Shown here: in pieces, positions 44,107-55,300 of the stretch
Position numbering within the stretch: the stretch's first letter is position 1
Layout of the letters: every line of letters starts with the position of its first letter
Origin: Chryseotalea sanaruensis
Lineage (GTDB): Bacteria; Bacteroidota; Bacteroidia; Cytophagales; Cyclobacteriaceae
Assembly: GCF_003990915.1 (NCBI RefSeq)
Contig: NZ_BHXQ01000001.1
Span: forward strand, 1,031,948 to 1,095,947
Length of the DNA: 64,000 nt
Direction of reading: 5' to 3'
Translations under genes and position numbers: made by a program
Notes under the pieces: generated by a model
What the model saw: the letters and a program-made list of their open reading frames with translations, nothing else
What the model was told of the DNA's origin: nothing
The model's database searches: none

Positions 44107-46134
44107 CTAGTTATGTAGCAAGGGAATAGACACTTTGAAAGTAGCGCCCTGGCCTGATTCACTGATAAGCTCAATAGTAGCATGTAACTGATCACATAAT
44201 TGCTTAACAATAGTAAGTCCAAGTCCGGTTGATGCCTCTCCTGCTGTAGGCTGGGCGGATAAGCGTTGAAATTTTTTAAATAGATTTTTACGATCCTCCT
44301 CGGTAAAGCCTGGCCCTTCATCTTTAACAGAAATCAATATGTAATCTTGTTCCATCCGGCAGTCAATAAATATATTTTTTCCTTTGGGTGAGAACTTAAT
44401 AGCATTTGAAACTAGATTATCCATTATGCGTTGCAAATGGTCATTTACTGATTCAATAAGGAGTTTTTTGTTCGGATTAACTACATGTAAGTTTATCTGC
44501 TTATCAGCCAGTTGTGTTTCGTACTCACGCGCTAAATTCTGAATCAATAAAGTTATATCAACCTGTCCATAAATTAAGTTGTTAGTATGTTCACTATTAG
44601 CAGCTAGTAAATCAGCAATTAGCCTTCTACCCTGTTCCACTACATTGTTAATCTTGTCTACATAATCCTTTTGATGCTCATTTAGATCTCCATCCAATTT
44701 TACCAATTCTAGCAAACCCTTTACTTTATTGAGTGGCGATTTTAAATCGTGCGCTACTACGTTCATCAAATTATTCTTTTCCTTTATAGACTCTTCGAGT
44801 TCTTTATTTGTATGCTCTATTCTTTCCGCATAATCAGTCAGCACTTTATTAACACGTGCCTTGCGCTCATTTCTCCTCCACAACATAATGGAGAAGATTA
44901 TTACAAAAAGAGAAAGCAGGGCCATCATAGAAAATCCATAGAGGTTATTCCTGGCCTGAACCTCTTTTATTAGATTCTCTGATCGCAATAATTCATTCTC
45001 CTTCTCTTTCTTTTCAGCCTCATATCTCGCCATCATCTCAGCAATTTGTTCAGACTTATCTTTCCTATAGAGGGAGTCTTCCAACTTACCTAAATAATCT
45101 AATTGCTCAACTGCCTGTTTAAAATTGCCCTGCTTTTTATAACAACGTGATAAGTTAAGCGTTGCTGTAACCATCATTTCTAAAGAACCTATTTCTTTGG
45201 CCAGCTTATAGCTCAATTGACTATATGGAATAGCCTCTCCATATTTCCCGGCTTTCTCAAGGTTAGCTCCAATATTACCGTAAGATGAGGCAATCCCGCT
45301 TTTATCATTTCTCTCTTGTTTGATTTTAAGTGATTTGAGATAATATTGATGTGCCTGCTTGTGATCTCCTACATTTTCGAAGGTAATTCCCAGGTTATTG
45401 TAGATCATGGCAAATTCTCTTTTATGGATATTGGTATCCAAAACTGCTGCCGACTCTATAAAATTTTCACGAGCCTTAAGGAAATCTTTTGTGTTCAGGT
45501 AGATAAGACCGATGTTGTTTATTGTACCAGCTACTGCCTCCTTTAAACCAAGCGTTTTTCGAATAGCAAGTGCCTTTTCGAAGTATGACATCGCCATTTT
45601 ATTATCTTTTTGAGCTTTATAAACGAAAGCCATGCTATTAAATGCGTTGGCCATCCCCACCGAATCTTTCATATCTTCAGAAATAGAAAGTGATTTGAGG
45701 TAGGCATCCATGCTGCTGACCAATTGCCCCTTGCGTTCGTATACAATGCCGATATTCAAATGAGCCTTGGCCCGTTCTGTTGAATCATGGTTTGTAATAG
45801 TCAGTGCTAGGCCTTCATTAAAAAAATAAAGAGCTGAATCATATTCATCATTAGAACGTTTGATGTTCCCCAAATTTTTAAAAACAGAAATTTGTTGAGC
45901 TTGATCGTTAAGCTGCTTAGCCAATGCCGATGCCTTTCTGCAATAAATTAAGGCTTTTTCTCTATCAATTGCTCGGTAAGAATCGCATAAAGCACAGAGT
46001 GTACTCAGCAAGTTTTTACCCTGCGCCTTTTGCAAAGCCTGTAAAAGGCTATCCTGATCTGAGGCTTGTGTTTGAGCGAACGAATTACCTGAAAATATAG
46101 GAAGTAAGAGGATAAGGACTAGACAAAAACGCAT
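44107..46134 (-). CDS. TPR-containing membrane sensor histidine kinase
   Basis: 675 residues. Signal peptide (FCLVLILLLPIFSGNSFAQ), about seven periplasmic TPRs (residues 30-370, such as YDSALYFFNEGLAL and KDNKMAMSYFEKALAIRK), one membrane helix (about 400-420, LYGFSMMALLSLFVIIFSIML), coiled coil, HisKA with NVVAHDLKSPLNKVKGLLEL (phospho-His about 463) and HATPase (NLVSNAIKFSPKG, VKDEGPGF, STGLGLTIVK). A typical Bacteroidota orphan kinase; no response regulator is adjacent. Confidence 0.92.
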   Translation of the reverse strand: MRFCLVLILLLPIFSGNSFAQTQASDQDSLLQALQKAQGKNLLSTLCALCDSYRAIDREKALIYCRKASALAKQLNDQAQQISVFKNLGNIKRSNDEYDSALYFFNEGLALTITNHDSTERAKAHLNIGIVYERKGQLVSSMDAYLKSLSISEDMKDSVGMANAFNSMAFVYKAQKDNKMAMSYFEKALAIRKTLGLKEAVAGTINNIGLIYLNTKDFLKARENFIESAAVLDTNIHKREFAMIYNNLGITFENVGDHKQAHQYYLKSLKIKQERNDKSGIASSYGNIGANLEKAGKYGEAIPYSQLSYKLAKEIGSLEMMVTATLNLSRCYKKQGNFKQAVEQLDYLGKLEDSLYRKDKSEQIAEMMARYEAEKKEKENELLRSENLIKEVQARNNLYGFSMMALLSLFVIIFSIMLWRRNERKARVNKVLTDYAERIEHTNKELEESIKEKNNLMNVVAHDLKSPLNKVKGLLELVKLDGDLNEHQKDYVDKINNVVEQGRRLIADLLAANSEHTNNLIYGQVDITLLIQNLAREYETQLADKQINLHVVNPNKKLLIESVNDHLQRIMDNLVSNAIKFSPKGKNIFIDCRMEQDYILISVKDEGPGFTEEDRKNLFKKFQRLSAQPTAGEASTGLGLTIVKQLCDQLHATIELISESGQGATFKVSIPLLHN

Positions 46135-46263
46135 GGGGTAATCTTAGATAAAGCCAAAATACGCTTTATGCTTTAAAAATCTTATCATTCGCAAAAAAAT
46201 CAACTTCGTTTCCAAAATTCCGTTTACTCAAAATGTGCTATTTTCGCACCTTCTCTTGTACTT

Positions 46264-47766
46264 ATGAAGCTTTACGATCAGCATCCTATTAATCTAACAA
46301 ACTCACTGAGTGGTAAAAAGGAGTTATTTAAACCCATTACAGAGGGTTATGTGGGTATGTATGTTTGTGGACCAACGGTTTATAACAATGTACACTTGGG
46401 TAACACCCGTACATTTTTAACTTTCGATATTGTATCTCGCTACTTCCGATTTTTAGGTTTAAAAGTGCGTTATGTGCGTAACATTACCGATGTAGGGCAC
46501 CTGACAGATGATGGAGATGATGGTGAAGACAAGATTGGTAAAAAAGCCAGGCTGGAAAAACTCGAGCCTATGGAGGTGGTGAAACGCTACACTGAAGATT
46601 TTCATGGGGTAATGCGTTTGTTCAACATACTACCACCAAGCATTGAACCGTCTGCCACGGCTCACATTATTGAGCAAATAGAAATCACCAAAAAACTAAT
46701 TGATTTAGGTCTGGCATATGAAGTAAATGGTTCGGTATATTTTGATGTAAAAAAATACAACCAATCACACCACTACGGTATATTGTCTGGTCGTAACATT
46801 GAAGAGTTGATGGAGAGTGGTCGCGATCTGGACAGCCAGGATGAGAAACGAGAAAAAGTAGATTTTGCTCTTTGGAAGAAAGCATCAGAAGAACACATCA
46901 TGCGCTGGCCATCTCCGTGGGGTGATGGTTTTCCAGGTTGGCACATTGAGTGTACTGTAATGAGCACAAAATACCTGGGCGAAACTTTTGATATACATGG
47001 CGGTGGTATGGATTTAAAATTTCCGCACCACGAATGTGAGATCGCGCAAGCTACCGGTGCCAACGGAAAAGTGCCCGTTAACTACTGGCTGCATTCTAAC
47101 ATGCTTACTGTAAACGGGCAGAAAATGAGTAAGTCGTTGGGCAATTCGTTTTTACCAGCCGAGTTACTCAGTGGCAACCACCCTTTGCTCGATAAAGGTT
47201 ATGGCGCCATGACTACCCGTTTCTTTATGTTACAGTCGCATTACTCCAGCACCTTAGACTTTTCAAACGAAGCATTGCAGGCAGCTGAAAAAGCCTACAG
47301 AAGATTGAGTACGGCATTAGGTGCTGTTAAATCATTAACACACAGTGAAGGTAAAGTTGACGAGACTTTATCTACCGAGTTAAGCGGACTGATTGATGCG
47401 TGTTATAAAAATATGAGTGATGATTTTAACACCGCCAAAACATTGGCTGTGTTGTTTGAAATGTCGTCACGCATTAATGATTTTAAATCCGGGAACCGGA
47501 AAACTGGTGATGTAAGCGCTGAGCTTTTTGAAAACTTTAAGAAGACTTACATCGCATTTATGGAAGAGGTGCTGGGCTTGCAGGAAGAAAGCACTCAAAG
47601 CAACAATGCATTAGACGGTGCCATTAAGGTATTGATTGAATTACGTAAGAAAGCGAGAACCGATCGTAACTATGCCCTATCAGATAAAATCAGAGATGAT
47701 TTGAAAGCAGCGGGTATTCAGTTGAAAGATGGCAAGGATGGGGAGATGAGTTATGAACTTGAATGA
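46264..47766 (+). CDS. cysS: CysS: cysteinyl-tRNA synthetase
   Basis: 500-residue class I aminoacyl-tRNA synthetase. The HIGH-type motif is [15 protein letters not shown] with zinc Cys in VCGPTVYN (about 35), then [10 protein letters not shown] and [18 protein letters not shown] (zinc ligands), KMSKSLGNS (about 287-295) and the C-terminal anticodon-binding helices ([23 protein letters not shown]). TATTTTCG about 25 bp ahead of the start resembles the -7 box of this phylum. Confidence 0.97.
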   Translation: MKLYDQHPINLTNSLSGKKELFKPITEGYVGMYVCGPTVYNNVHLGNTRTFLTFDIVSRYFRFLGLKVRYVRNITDVGHLTDDGDDGEDKIGKKARLEKLEPMEVVKRYTEDFHGVMRLFNILPPSIEPSATAHIIEQIEITKKLIDLGLAYEVNGSVYFDVKKYNQSHHYGILSGRNIEELMESGRDLDSQDEKREKVDFALWKKASEEHIMRWPSPWGDGFPGWHIECTVMSTKYLGETFDIHGGGMDLKFPHHECEIAQATGANGKVPVNYWLHSNMLTVNGQKMSKSLGNSFLPAELLSGNHPLLDKGYGAMTTRFFMLQSHYSSTLDFSNEALQAAEKAYRRLSTALGAVKSLTHSEGKVDETLSTELSGLIDACYKNMSDDFNTAKTLAVLFEMSSRINDFKSGNRKTGDVSAELFENFKKTYIAFMEEVLGLQEESTQSNNALDGAIKVLIELRKKARTDRNYALSDKIRDDLKAAGIQLKDGKDGEMSYELE

Positions 47767-47776
47767 TTCGTTAATC

Positions 47777-47991
47777 GTTGTTGGTTGTTCGTACTTCGTT
47801 GTTCGTTGTAAAATTAAAACTTCAAAGGATCGCTGAATTGTGAGCTAGATTAAATTGTGATTAGCAATGTGTATATAAACTTAGATTGCTTCAGTCGTGC
47901 CTCCCTTGCAATGACGTGAACTTTTATTTTAGGATTCATTAAAAATACCCAAAAACGAATTACCAACAACCATTAACGAACAACCAACAAC
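47777..47991. repeat. 16-bp inverted repeat bracketing the cysS-yidD gap
   Basis: GTTGTTGGTTGTTCGT at 47777-47792 is the reverse complement of the sequence at 47976-47991, 183 bp apart. Related GTTGTTCG units lie at 14341-14394. The DNA between contains a TTGCAATGACGTGA stretch similar to the start of the repeat at 30669. No gene is seen in 47767-48001. Confidence 0.55.
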
Positions 47992-48001
47992 CAACAACCA
48001 C

Positions 48002-48241
48002 TTGCTCAAAAAGCCCTTCATATTTCTCATTCGCGTTTACCAGGCTACTCTATCGCCTTTGTTAGGATCGAATTGCAGGCATACACCGACATGCTCGCAA
48101 TACACAGTTGAAGCCATTCAGGAATGGGGTGTTGTAAAAGGGACTTTAATGGGTGCAAAAAGAATTTCACGTTGTCACCCCTGGGGTACAAGCGGCTACG
48201 ATCCGGTACCTAAAAAATCAGATCGAGGTAAAGTAAATTAA
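48002..48241 (+). CDS. yidD: YidD membrane-protein-insertion efficiency factor
   Basis: 79 residues with the YidD signature: [34 protein letters not shown] and [21 protein letters not shown] small amphipathic membrane-associated protein that assists YidC. The start is read as TTG at 48002 since no in-frame ATG precedes the conserved region. Its stop overlaps that of the convergent gene by 4 bp. Confidence 0.93.
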   Translation: MLKKPFIFLIRVYQATLSPLLGSNCRHTPTCSQYTVEAIQEWGVVKGTLMGAKRISRCHPWGTSGYDPVPKKSDRGKVN

Positions 48242-48627
48242 GCCGCGTGTTTATCTGAAGAAGAAAGTCTGGTGATCATTTCTACATCTTCGAAATCAAC
48301 ATTAGTTTGTTTAATCGCTGACATAAGTAGTCTGATTTCGCTCATGTCTATAGTGGCATCTGCTTCAGCTAATCTAAAAAGGTAAGCAAAGACACAGAGT
48401 TTTTCTTCATCGGTACAACCATTAAGCAATGCAAGACCTCTTGCATAGATATCCTGCTTCTTTATGGTTGATATACTTTTAGCAAAGCCTTGAAAAATTG
48501 CATCATCAATCTTTTCTTCTTGCTTAATGCTTTGCAGCATTTTCATTTCACGTTCATCAATACGACCGTCAACATTGATCAGCATGTGAACAAGATGTAG
48601 GAGTCCGAGGTGATAATTCGTATTCAT
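48238..48627 (-). CDS. TerB-like (tellurite-resistance family) helical protein
   Basis: 129 residues, all-helical. [23 protein letters not shown] and [22 protein letters not shown] are the two acidic (metal-binding type) repeats of TerB/DjlA-N folds. A cytoplasmic protein of unknown role. It converges on yidD with 4 bp overlapping stops. The 194-bp gap upstream (48628-48821) shows no gene. Confidence 0.75.
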   Translation of the reverse strand: MNTNYHLGLLHLVHMLINVDGRIDEREMKMLQSIKQEEKIDDAIFQGFAKSISTIKKQDIYARGLALLNGCTDEEKLCVFAYLFRLAEADATIDMSEIRLLMSAIKQTNVDFEDVEMITRLSSSDKHAA

Positions 48628-48821
48628 AAAGCGGCAGTTTGGTTAAAAAATTTTACTGCGGATTAAAGCCATCAATCCGTTGGTTAATTCAATATACTCA
48701 AATCAGCTAATAAAGTTGCGTAGCCAGTGAACCTGCCTTGCAGGTAAGCGCGAAAAAACCTAAAAAATGGAGCTTAATACAAGAATTTGAGTAAAAACAC
48801 CTACAACGGTAGGCTACGGGT

Positions 48822-49316
48822 TTATGAAAGATATTCTTCCCATTCGTTAGCATGCCCATTGGCATAATCCTTCAGGAAGATGGCGTAGGAAGGTCTGATC
48901 GGTTTGTGCTTGAGAATCATATTTGCTTCTTCTGGTGTGAAGTCACCCTTTTTAGCATTACAGCGTTTGCAGGCTGTTACCAAGTTAGTCCAGGAGTCTT
49001 TGCCACCCTTTGCTCGAGGGATTACATGATCGATGGTGAGGTCACGTTTAGTGCCACAATACTGACATTCAAAATTATCGCGCTTAAAAATATTCTGACG
49101 CGTCAGGTTAACACCTTTGTAGGGTGCGTTTACATAACGATTAAGCCTAATGACCGATGGCATCGGGAAAGTTTGCGTGATGGAGTGCAGCTTGTAGCCA
49201 TTGGCACTTTTAACCATCTCGCTTTTATTGAGGTATACCAATATGAACGCACGCTCAACAGAGCAGACCATTAGTGGGCTGGAATCATTGTTAAGCACCA
49301 ATACACGGTTGTTCAT
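48822..49316 (-). CDS. HNH endonuclease family protein
   Basis: 164 residues with an N-terminal strand-rich region (RVLVLNNDSSPLMVCSVERAFIL) and an HNH domain at about 78-135: IFKRDNFECQYCG, LTIDHVIPRAKGGKDSWTNLVTACKRCNAKKG, with zinc Cys pairs and the DH...N...C core. This conserved chromosomal type is widespread in Bacteroidota and is probably a nuclease of housekeeping or repair role. It is unrelated to the cassette-borne HNH protein at 62061. Confidence 0.9.
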   Translation of the reverse strand: MNNRVLVLNNDSSPLMVCSVERAFILVYLNKSEMVKSANGYKLHSITQTFPMPSVIRLNRYVNAPYKGVNLTRQNIFKRDNFECQYCGTKRDLTIDHVIPRAKGGKDSWTNLVTACKRCNAKKGDFTPEEANMILKHKPIRPSYAIFLKDYANGHANEWEEYLS

Positions 49317-49376
49317 ACTGAAAGATAGTAGCTATCTCTTATCAAACAAAACTTAATGTACTTGGTTTAAAGCTAC

Positions 49377-50165
49377 TTAGCTCAAAATTCTTCGGAAATG
49401 CGATAGTTGGTGACTCAGTTGACCGCTTTCAGTGTGGATGATGCCCTCCTCACTCAGGCTATCGAGGCGCACACGACCAGAGGCATGAATGATCTGGTTG
49501 TTGGCATAAACGATACCTACGTGGGTAATAGCTTCATCATTGTTTTTAAAAAATGCCAAGTCGCCCGGTTTTGTCTCGGAAAGCAATTTAACCGCTTTGC
49601 CCTGTGTTGCCTGCTGGCGTGCATCTCTGTACAGTTTATAGCCACAAATTTTAAACACCATTTGTGTTAAGCCTGAGCAGTCGATACCGAAAGGTGTTTT
49701 ACCACCCCACAGATAAGGTGCGTGCAAATAACGGTTAGCTATAGTTCTTAGAAAATCAAACTCTCTTTTCAAACCCAGGTTTTTGGCTTCGCCATTAAAA
49801 GCGAATTGTTCTTCCATTTTAAAAAGCTCAGTACTGGATATAGGAATGATGCTTCCCATGACAATGGCCAACGGCACTTTATTATATAAAATGCTTGTTG
49901 TAAGGTCGGTGGCAATTTTAAGTTCTGCCCTACCCAGGTAATCAAAATATTCCTTGCTGATGCTATGGTGTTGTTTAGCATCAATCCAGCCTTCGTATTC
50001 GTCAAAAGCTATTTGTATTTTAATCCACTTCTTATCACCCGAAACTTGTTTTACTTCGTAGTGTTCTCCAAAAAGCAATTGCGTAACCAGCTCCGCTTTA
50101 TCAGCAGCTTCTGCTCGCACCGCTACTACACTTAAACGACAAACACCAAAATCTATAGTATCCAT
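49377..50165 (-). CDS. NlpC/P60 (C40) cell-wall peptidase with SH3 domains
   Basis: 262 residues. The N-terminal ~130 residues contain two bacterial SH3-like modules (LLFGEHYEVKQVSGDKKWIKI, then a second). The C-terminal NlpC/P60 domain has PYLWGGKTPFGIDCSGLTQMV (catalytic Cys about 172), KPGDLAFFKNNDEAITHVGIVY (catalytic His) and QIIHASG. It likely cleaves gamma-D-Glu-meso-Dap bonds in peptidoglycan. No signal peptide is evident, suggesting cytoplasmic recycling or a non-classical route. Confidence 0.93.
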   Translation of the reverse strand: MDTIDFGVCRLSVVAVRAEAADKAELVTQLLFGEHYEVKQVSGDKKWIKIQIAFDEYEGWIDAKQHHSISKEYFDYLGRAELKIATDLTTSILYNKVPLAIVMGSIIPISSTELFKMEEQFAFNGEAKNLGLKREFDFLRTIANRYLHAPYLWGGKTPFGIDCSGLTQMVFKICGYKLYRDARQQATQGKAVKLLSETKPGDLAFFKNNDEAITHVGIVYANNQIIHASGRVRLDSLSEEGIIHTESGQLSHQLSHFRRILS

Positions 50166-50276
50166 TAATTAATTCCTTCAATACGGTTTAAGTAAAAATT
50201 GACCAGTTTATGAAAGTTTAAAAAGCTGTGGTCAAAGTATTTTTATTTATCATTTATAAAAACAGGTTTTTCATTA

Positions 50277-50322
50277 ATCCGTCTTACCGCTGTTTACTTC
50301 GTCATTCAGCGGTCTGACGGAT
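50277..50322. repeat. 46-bp REP-like palindromic element, copy 2 (inverted)
   Basis: ATCCGT-CTT-ACCGCT at the left pairs with AGCGGT-CTG-ACGGAT at the right, two 6-bp stems separated by a 3-nt bulge. The reverse complement matches 18120-18165 in length and in its first 15 bases. It lies in the 233-bp gap 50166-50398, which has no gene. Confidence 0.65.
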
Positions 50323-50398
50323 AGTAGATAAATGTCATTTAAGCGACCTCTTTGATTGTGTAATTTCTCTCCATCTTTCTTTCAATTTATACAATTTA

Positions 50399-50863
50399 CT
50401 AAAATTTTACCCTGCTCAATTCGCGTTTAATATCACGTTCTTTTATTGAATCACGTTTGTCATGCACTTTTTTACCTTTAGCCAAGGCTATTTCTAGCTT
50501 GGCATATCCTCTTTCATTAATAAACAACCTTGTGGGTATCAGGGTAAGGCCCTTCTCCTCTACTTTGCCCTCCAGTTTTTTAATCTCCATTTTCTTCAGC
50601 AACAACTTTCTTTCACGGGCTGCCTCATGGTTATAGTGCGTTCCCTGCGCATAGGTTGTAATGTTGATCCCTTTTGCAAAAAGCTCGCCATTATTCAAGT
50701 AGCAGTAACCATCTTGTAGGTTTACCTTACCTTCTCGTATCGACTTAATCTCTGTACCTTTTAATACAATACCCGCAATATATTTATCAAGCAGCTCGTA
50801 TTGAAAGCCTGCCTGCTTATTGCGGATGTTGATATCATTAGAAAAACGATCTTGTTTACTCAT
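50399..50863 (-). CDS. smpB: SmpB: SsrA-binding protein
   Basis: 154 residues. NDINIRNKQAGFQYELLDKYIAGIVLKGTEIKSIREGKVN is the SmpB front; YNHEAARERKLLLKK and the basic C-terminal tail KKVHDKRDSIKERDIKRE complete the family. It binds tmRNA for rescue of stalled ribosomes. Three bp after the thioesterase-like gene on the same strand. Confidence 0.97.
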   Translation of the reverse strand: MSKQDRFSNDINIRNKQAGFQYELLDKYIAGIVLKGTEIKSIREGKVNLQDGYCYLNNGELFAKGINITTYAQGTHYNHEAARERKLLLKKMEIKKLEGKVEEKGLTLIPTRLFINERGYAKLEIALAKGKKVHDKRDSIKERDIKRELSRVKF

Positions 50864-50866
50864 TTT

Positions 50867-51283
50867 TTACACAGGCTTTTGTAAGAGCTTGTTCAACTTA
50901 TCTTTCTTTAAAATTTTTTGTCCTGTTTTACCAATGGCCACCAGTCTGTCGCCCACACTTGCCTGATAATGACAAATCAGTTCATTTCGTTCAATTGAAT
51001 CCACCCAGGCTTCAAAAATAATTTCTTCACCCACAAAAGCTGGCCCTTTATGCTCTATACTTAAAAAAGTGCCAATGCCTTCTTCATCGTCTTCACGCAT
51101 CTCCAACACAAACTGCCGGGTGGTCCATTCAATATCCCTTGCCAATGAAAAGGTGGCACAAACAGGGTGTACTACCTCCCCATGAAAAGCAGCTACATCT
51201 TGCTGTGTAACAAGGTGTTTAAATGTTTTTCTATCGCCTGGTTTAAACATCTCTTTCACAAATAAAGCAAGTTTGTTTGTCAA
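50867..51283 (-). CDS. Hot-dog-fold thioesterase-like protein (FlK-like)
   Basis: 138 residues with a hot-dog pattern resembling fluoroacetyl-CoA thioesterase-type proteins: VVHPVCATFSLARDIEWTTRQFVLEMRED, GTFLSIEHKGPAFVGEEIIFEAWVDSIERNELICHYQASVGDRLVAIGKTGQKIL. Probably acts on an acyl-CoA, substrate unknown. Located between tsaD (9 bp upstream) and smpB (3 bp downstream). Confidence 0.75.
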   Translation of the reverse strand: MTNKLALFVKEMFKPGDRKTFKHLVTQQDVAAFHGEVVHPVCATFSLARDIEWTTRQFVLEMREDDEEGIGTFLSIEHKGPAFVGEEIIFEAWVDSIERNELICHYQASVGDRLVAIGKTGQKILKKDKLNKLLQKPV

Positions 51284-51292
51284 TTATTGTCA

Positions 51293-52297
51293 TTAAATGG
51301 GCATTCGTGCTAAAGGTGTTACACTTAAATCGGCAAAATCGCCTTTTAAAAACTTATAGTGAGCTGCCATGGCAATCATACCGGCATTATCAGTACAGTA
51401 TTCGAAAGCGGGAATATACACCTGCCATTGTTTGCGCTCAGCCATAGCAAGCAAACTTTTGCGTAAGCCCGAGTTGGCCGAAACACCTCCGGCTATGGCT
51501 ATCTCTTTTATGTTAGTCTGTTTGGCAGCTTGCTCCACCCGCTTTAGCAACATTCCTACTAAATGTGCTTGCAGACTGGCGCAGATATCGTTCAAATTCT
51601 GCTCAATAAAATCAGCATTCTTCCTCACCTCATCGCGCAGAAAATACATGAACTGTGTTTTAATGCCACTGAAAGAAAAATCGAGGTTGGGCATTACCGT
51701 TTCTGTAAAGGTAAAACGTTTGGCATCGCCCAACTGTGCATGCTTATCAATAAGTGGCCCGCCCGGATAGGGCAAGCCCATCAATTTGGCTGCTTTGTCG
51801 AAGGCCTCACCCACGGCATCATCCTGGGTTTCGCCAATTACTTCCATGTCCAAAAAGTCTTTAACTAAGACAATTTGCGTGTGGCCACCACTTACGGTTA
51901 GGCACAAAAAGGGAAAAGATGGTCTGGGCTCGTCAATAAAGTGCGCCAACACATGCGCCTGCATGTGGTTTATTTCTATTAGCGGAATATTAAGGGCCAG
52001 GGCCATTCCTTTAGCAAACGACACTCCCACCAGAAGCGAACCTATCAGACCCGGCCCACGTGTAAAGGCTATGGCAGATAATTTGCTTTTATCTATGCCT
52101 GCCGTACTGAGGGCTTCGCTGACTACCGCCACAATATTCTGCTGGTGGGCACGCGAGGCTAACTCAGGCACCACTCCACCATATTTTTGGTGAATGGCCT
52201 GCGTGGCAATAATATTATTAAGTACCTTGCCGTTTGTGATAACGGAGGCTGAGGTTTCATCACAGGATGACTCAATGGCAAGGATGATGGGATGCAT
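51293..52297 (-). CDS. tsaD: TsaD: tRNA N6-threonylcarbamoyladenosine synthase subunit
   Basis: 334-residue ASKHA-fold protein: ILAIESSCDETSASVI (1-18), GVVPELASRAHQQNI, the metal-binding INHMQAHVLAHF (two His), CLTVSGGHTQIVLV and IAIAGGVSANSGLR. With TsaB, TsaC and TsaE it makes t6A37 in ANN-decoding tRNAs. The ATG is only 10 bp from the divergent tamB start, so their promoters must overlap coding or leader sequence. Confidence 0.97.
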   Translation of the reverse strand: MHPIILAIESSCDETSASVITNGKVLNNIIATQAIHQKYGGVVPELASRAHQQNIVAVVSEALSTAGIDKSKLSAIAFTRGPGLIGSLLVGVSFAKGMALALNIPLIEINHMQAHVLAHFIDEPRPSFPFLCLTVSGGHTQIVLVKDFLDMEVIGETQDDAVGEAFDKAAKLMGLPYPGGPLIDKHAQLGDAKRFTFTETVMPNLDFSFSGIKTQFMYFLRDEVRKNADFIEQNLNDICASLQAHLVGMLLKRVEQAAKQTNIKEIAIAGGVSANSGLRKSLLAMAERKQWQVYIPAFEYCTDNAGMIAMAAHYKFLKGDFADLSVTPLARMPI

Positions 52298-52307
52298 GCT
52301 TAAGTAA

Positions 52308-55300
52308 ATGAACGCGCAAATTATTAAAAATAGACTACGAAAAGTATTTGCGTACAGCGTTACTGGTCTGATCTTTTTAATCCTATCCTCTTTTCTGCTT
52401 TTACAGGCGCCCCCGGTACAACAAAAGCTGATTGATCGCTATTTGGGCGAGTTGCAGGAGGTTACAGGTTTCCCCACTACCATAAAAAGCTTTAAAATGC
52501 TCTGGTTCGACCGACTAGAGCTTGAAAACCTACTCATTGAAGATACCGAGCAAAATAAGATGATAGCCGTAGAGCGTCTTAGAATCAACTTCAAGTTGTT
52601 CGAAATGCTCAGAGGTAAGTATGTTAATATAGATGGAATTGTTGTTGACAAGGCGGATGTCTTTTTAAACAACATTCAGGAAACGGATAGTACGGACGAC
52701 CTGAACATTAACATATTTATTGATCGTATTAATAAAAAATATGGTGGAAAAGGAAATGGTGGCGCCAGCCCTGTAATTAACGTTGGTGAGGCTATTTTAC
52801 AAAACAGCAGTTTTCGCTACAACGATGGGGCTACTGATACATTGAGCGGTTTCGACTACCATCATTTTACAATAGACATAACAGACGTATCGTTGGATAA
52901 ATTCATGATCGTGGGCGATACCATTGAATTTGATGTGGCCTCCATTGTAGCCAAAGACCGACAAACACAGTTACGTGTAAACAGTTTCTCTACTTTTTTC
53001 AGGATCTCGCAAAAGGCTATGGAATTTTATAACCTGAAGGCAGATATTGGCAAAAGCTATATTGCTGATACTATTGTTTTCTTATACGAATCGCAGCGAG
53101 ATTTAAATCGGTTTAATGATGCGGTAAAAATTCAAGCACATCTTGAAAAGATCAAACTCCATCCGCAAGACCTGGAACTTTTTGCCAAGGGTGCGTCAAA
53201 GCTTGATCTCCCACTTGAAGTCTCCGGGAATTTTAATGGGAAGGTTAAAAAGTTTGTTTTAAGCGACATGCTGTTACAAACAGGTAACAGCGAATTACGT
53301 GGAGAGTTAAGCATGGATGGCTTGCCTTATATTGATGAAACTTTTATTGAGATTGATCTGGAGAATTCGAATCTGCGTTTCGAAGACTTATCCTTTGCAT
53401 TGAATAATGAAGTGATTGAAAAACTCTCCCCACTGGGCGCTACTAATTTAAATGGACAATTTTTAGGTTATGTGTCTGACTTTGTAGCAAACGCATCTAT
53501 TCAAACAAGGCTTGGTAATATTAAATCCGATATCAACTTAAAAATTAATGAAACTAATAATGAACGCTCAACTTACAGTGGTAATCTTAGTTTAATCAAT
53601 TTTGATTTAGGCACTTATCTTAATGACACCCTTAATTTTCAAAAAATAAGTTTAGCGGGTAAGATAAAAGGTTCAGGTCTTACTATGAGTACTGCGGACT
53701 TCTTGCTTAATGCTAACGTTAGTTCTATTGGCATCCGAAACTATAATTATCAAAACATTTACACAGATGCCCGCTTTGCAAAAGAATTTTTCAGTGGCAA
53801 GATTGGCATTGATGATGCACATGCTAAAATAAACCTTGTGGGCTCATTAGATTTAAGAAAGGGCATAAATGAAATTAAAATGCAGGGTAAAATTGACACC
53901 CTGGATTTTCATAAGATCCTGCTTAGTAAAGAAGTACTTAGTCTGAGCACTGAAATAAACATTGACACCAAAGGTTTCGAATTAGATAGCTTAATTGGAT
54001 CGGCTGTGTTTGAAAATGCTGAGATTCATTATAAGGAAAGAAGTCTGGCCTTACAATCGGTGGATATTTTTGCTGCCAGACAAAAAGAATTACATGAGTT
54101 AAGTGTAAGAACGGATTTAATATCTGCTTCAGCGAAAGGAAACTTTAACTTTAGTGATTTATTTATCGACTTACAGGGACTCGTAACAGAATTAAATTTA
54201 AATATCAAAAATGACTCGTTGCGCATTGCTGAATATTATAAATCGGAACGGAGAAGCCTGAAAGATTATGCTGTCAGTCTTGATGTTTTAATTAAAGATG
54301 CAACTCCTGTTGCCACATTGTTAGGTATCAATTTTTCACTTTCACCGAATGTAAATATAGAGGGAAGCTTCACAAAGGGTATTACGACAATCTTTAACGC
54401 TTACAGTAAAATACCAAAGCTCCAATATGACAACTTCATTTTTGAAAACACTAACATTGATATTAACACTTCTAAATTAAAAGATAGTACTGCAGTGTTG
54501 GCAATGGCTTTTATTCAATCAGATAAGCAAAGCCTTGAAGGCATTGCCACTAAAGATTTAATAACAGAAGTTATTTGGAATAAAAATCACATTGATTTTA
54601 GTCTTGATCTTGATCAAGAGAAATTAAATAACAATGTAAGACTACGCGGCACTGTTGATTTTAGTGATAGCACGTATATCCATTTAAAGAATTCCACTTT
54701 TCAATTGTTAGATAAAACATGGAAGGTTAACGAAGAAACATTGGTAAGCCAAAAAGGTAGTGATTGGCATTTAGAACAGGTTGGATTCTTCCATGATGAA
54801 CAAAGAATCAATTTACAAGGGATGATCTCTAATAAAAAAGATGAACCACTATTTGTGTCGTTGCGAAACATTGATTTGAATGGATTCGAATCAATTATTT
54901 CTGAAAAACTAAGTGGACTTGTAAATGCTGATCTTACTTTCAGAGATCTCTACAATGAACCTACTCTTGAAAATAAAGTTGATGTACGAGATTTAACGGT
55001 GAATGATTTTTTAGTCGGTGACATTATCGGAAATAACCAATGGAATAGTGAGGAGAATAAATTTTTAGTGGATTTCATGGTGAATCGTATGGGTATTGAA
55101 GCCATTAATTTGAAAGGCTATTATGATCCAACTAATAAAGTAAGTCCTTTAAATGTTCTGGCTGTACTTAATCAGGCTAATTTGAAACTGGCTGAACCGA
55201 TATTGCGCGGCATCTTCAGCCAGATAGATGGTACGTTAACAGGTGAGTTCGCTATTAGAGGAACCGTTAATAAGCCTTTGATTCGTGGATCGGGAAAGGT

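Noticed and set aside
48719..48818. CGTAGCC...GGCTACG ends in the 48628-48821 gap as a possible attC or small RNA
   Set aside because: Only 7-bp arms, no R'/R'' boxes and no cassette neighbour; too weak to call.
48852..49274. Plus-strand frame of 140 codons
   Set aside because: It is the antisense shadow of the HNH gene at 48822-49316, with cysteine-rich nonsense composition.
51369..52193. Several plus-strand frames of 100-135 codons
   Set aside because: Antisense shadows of tsaD.
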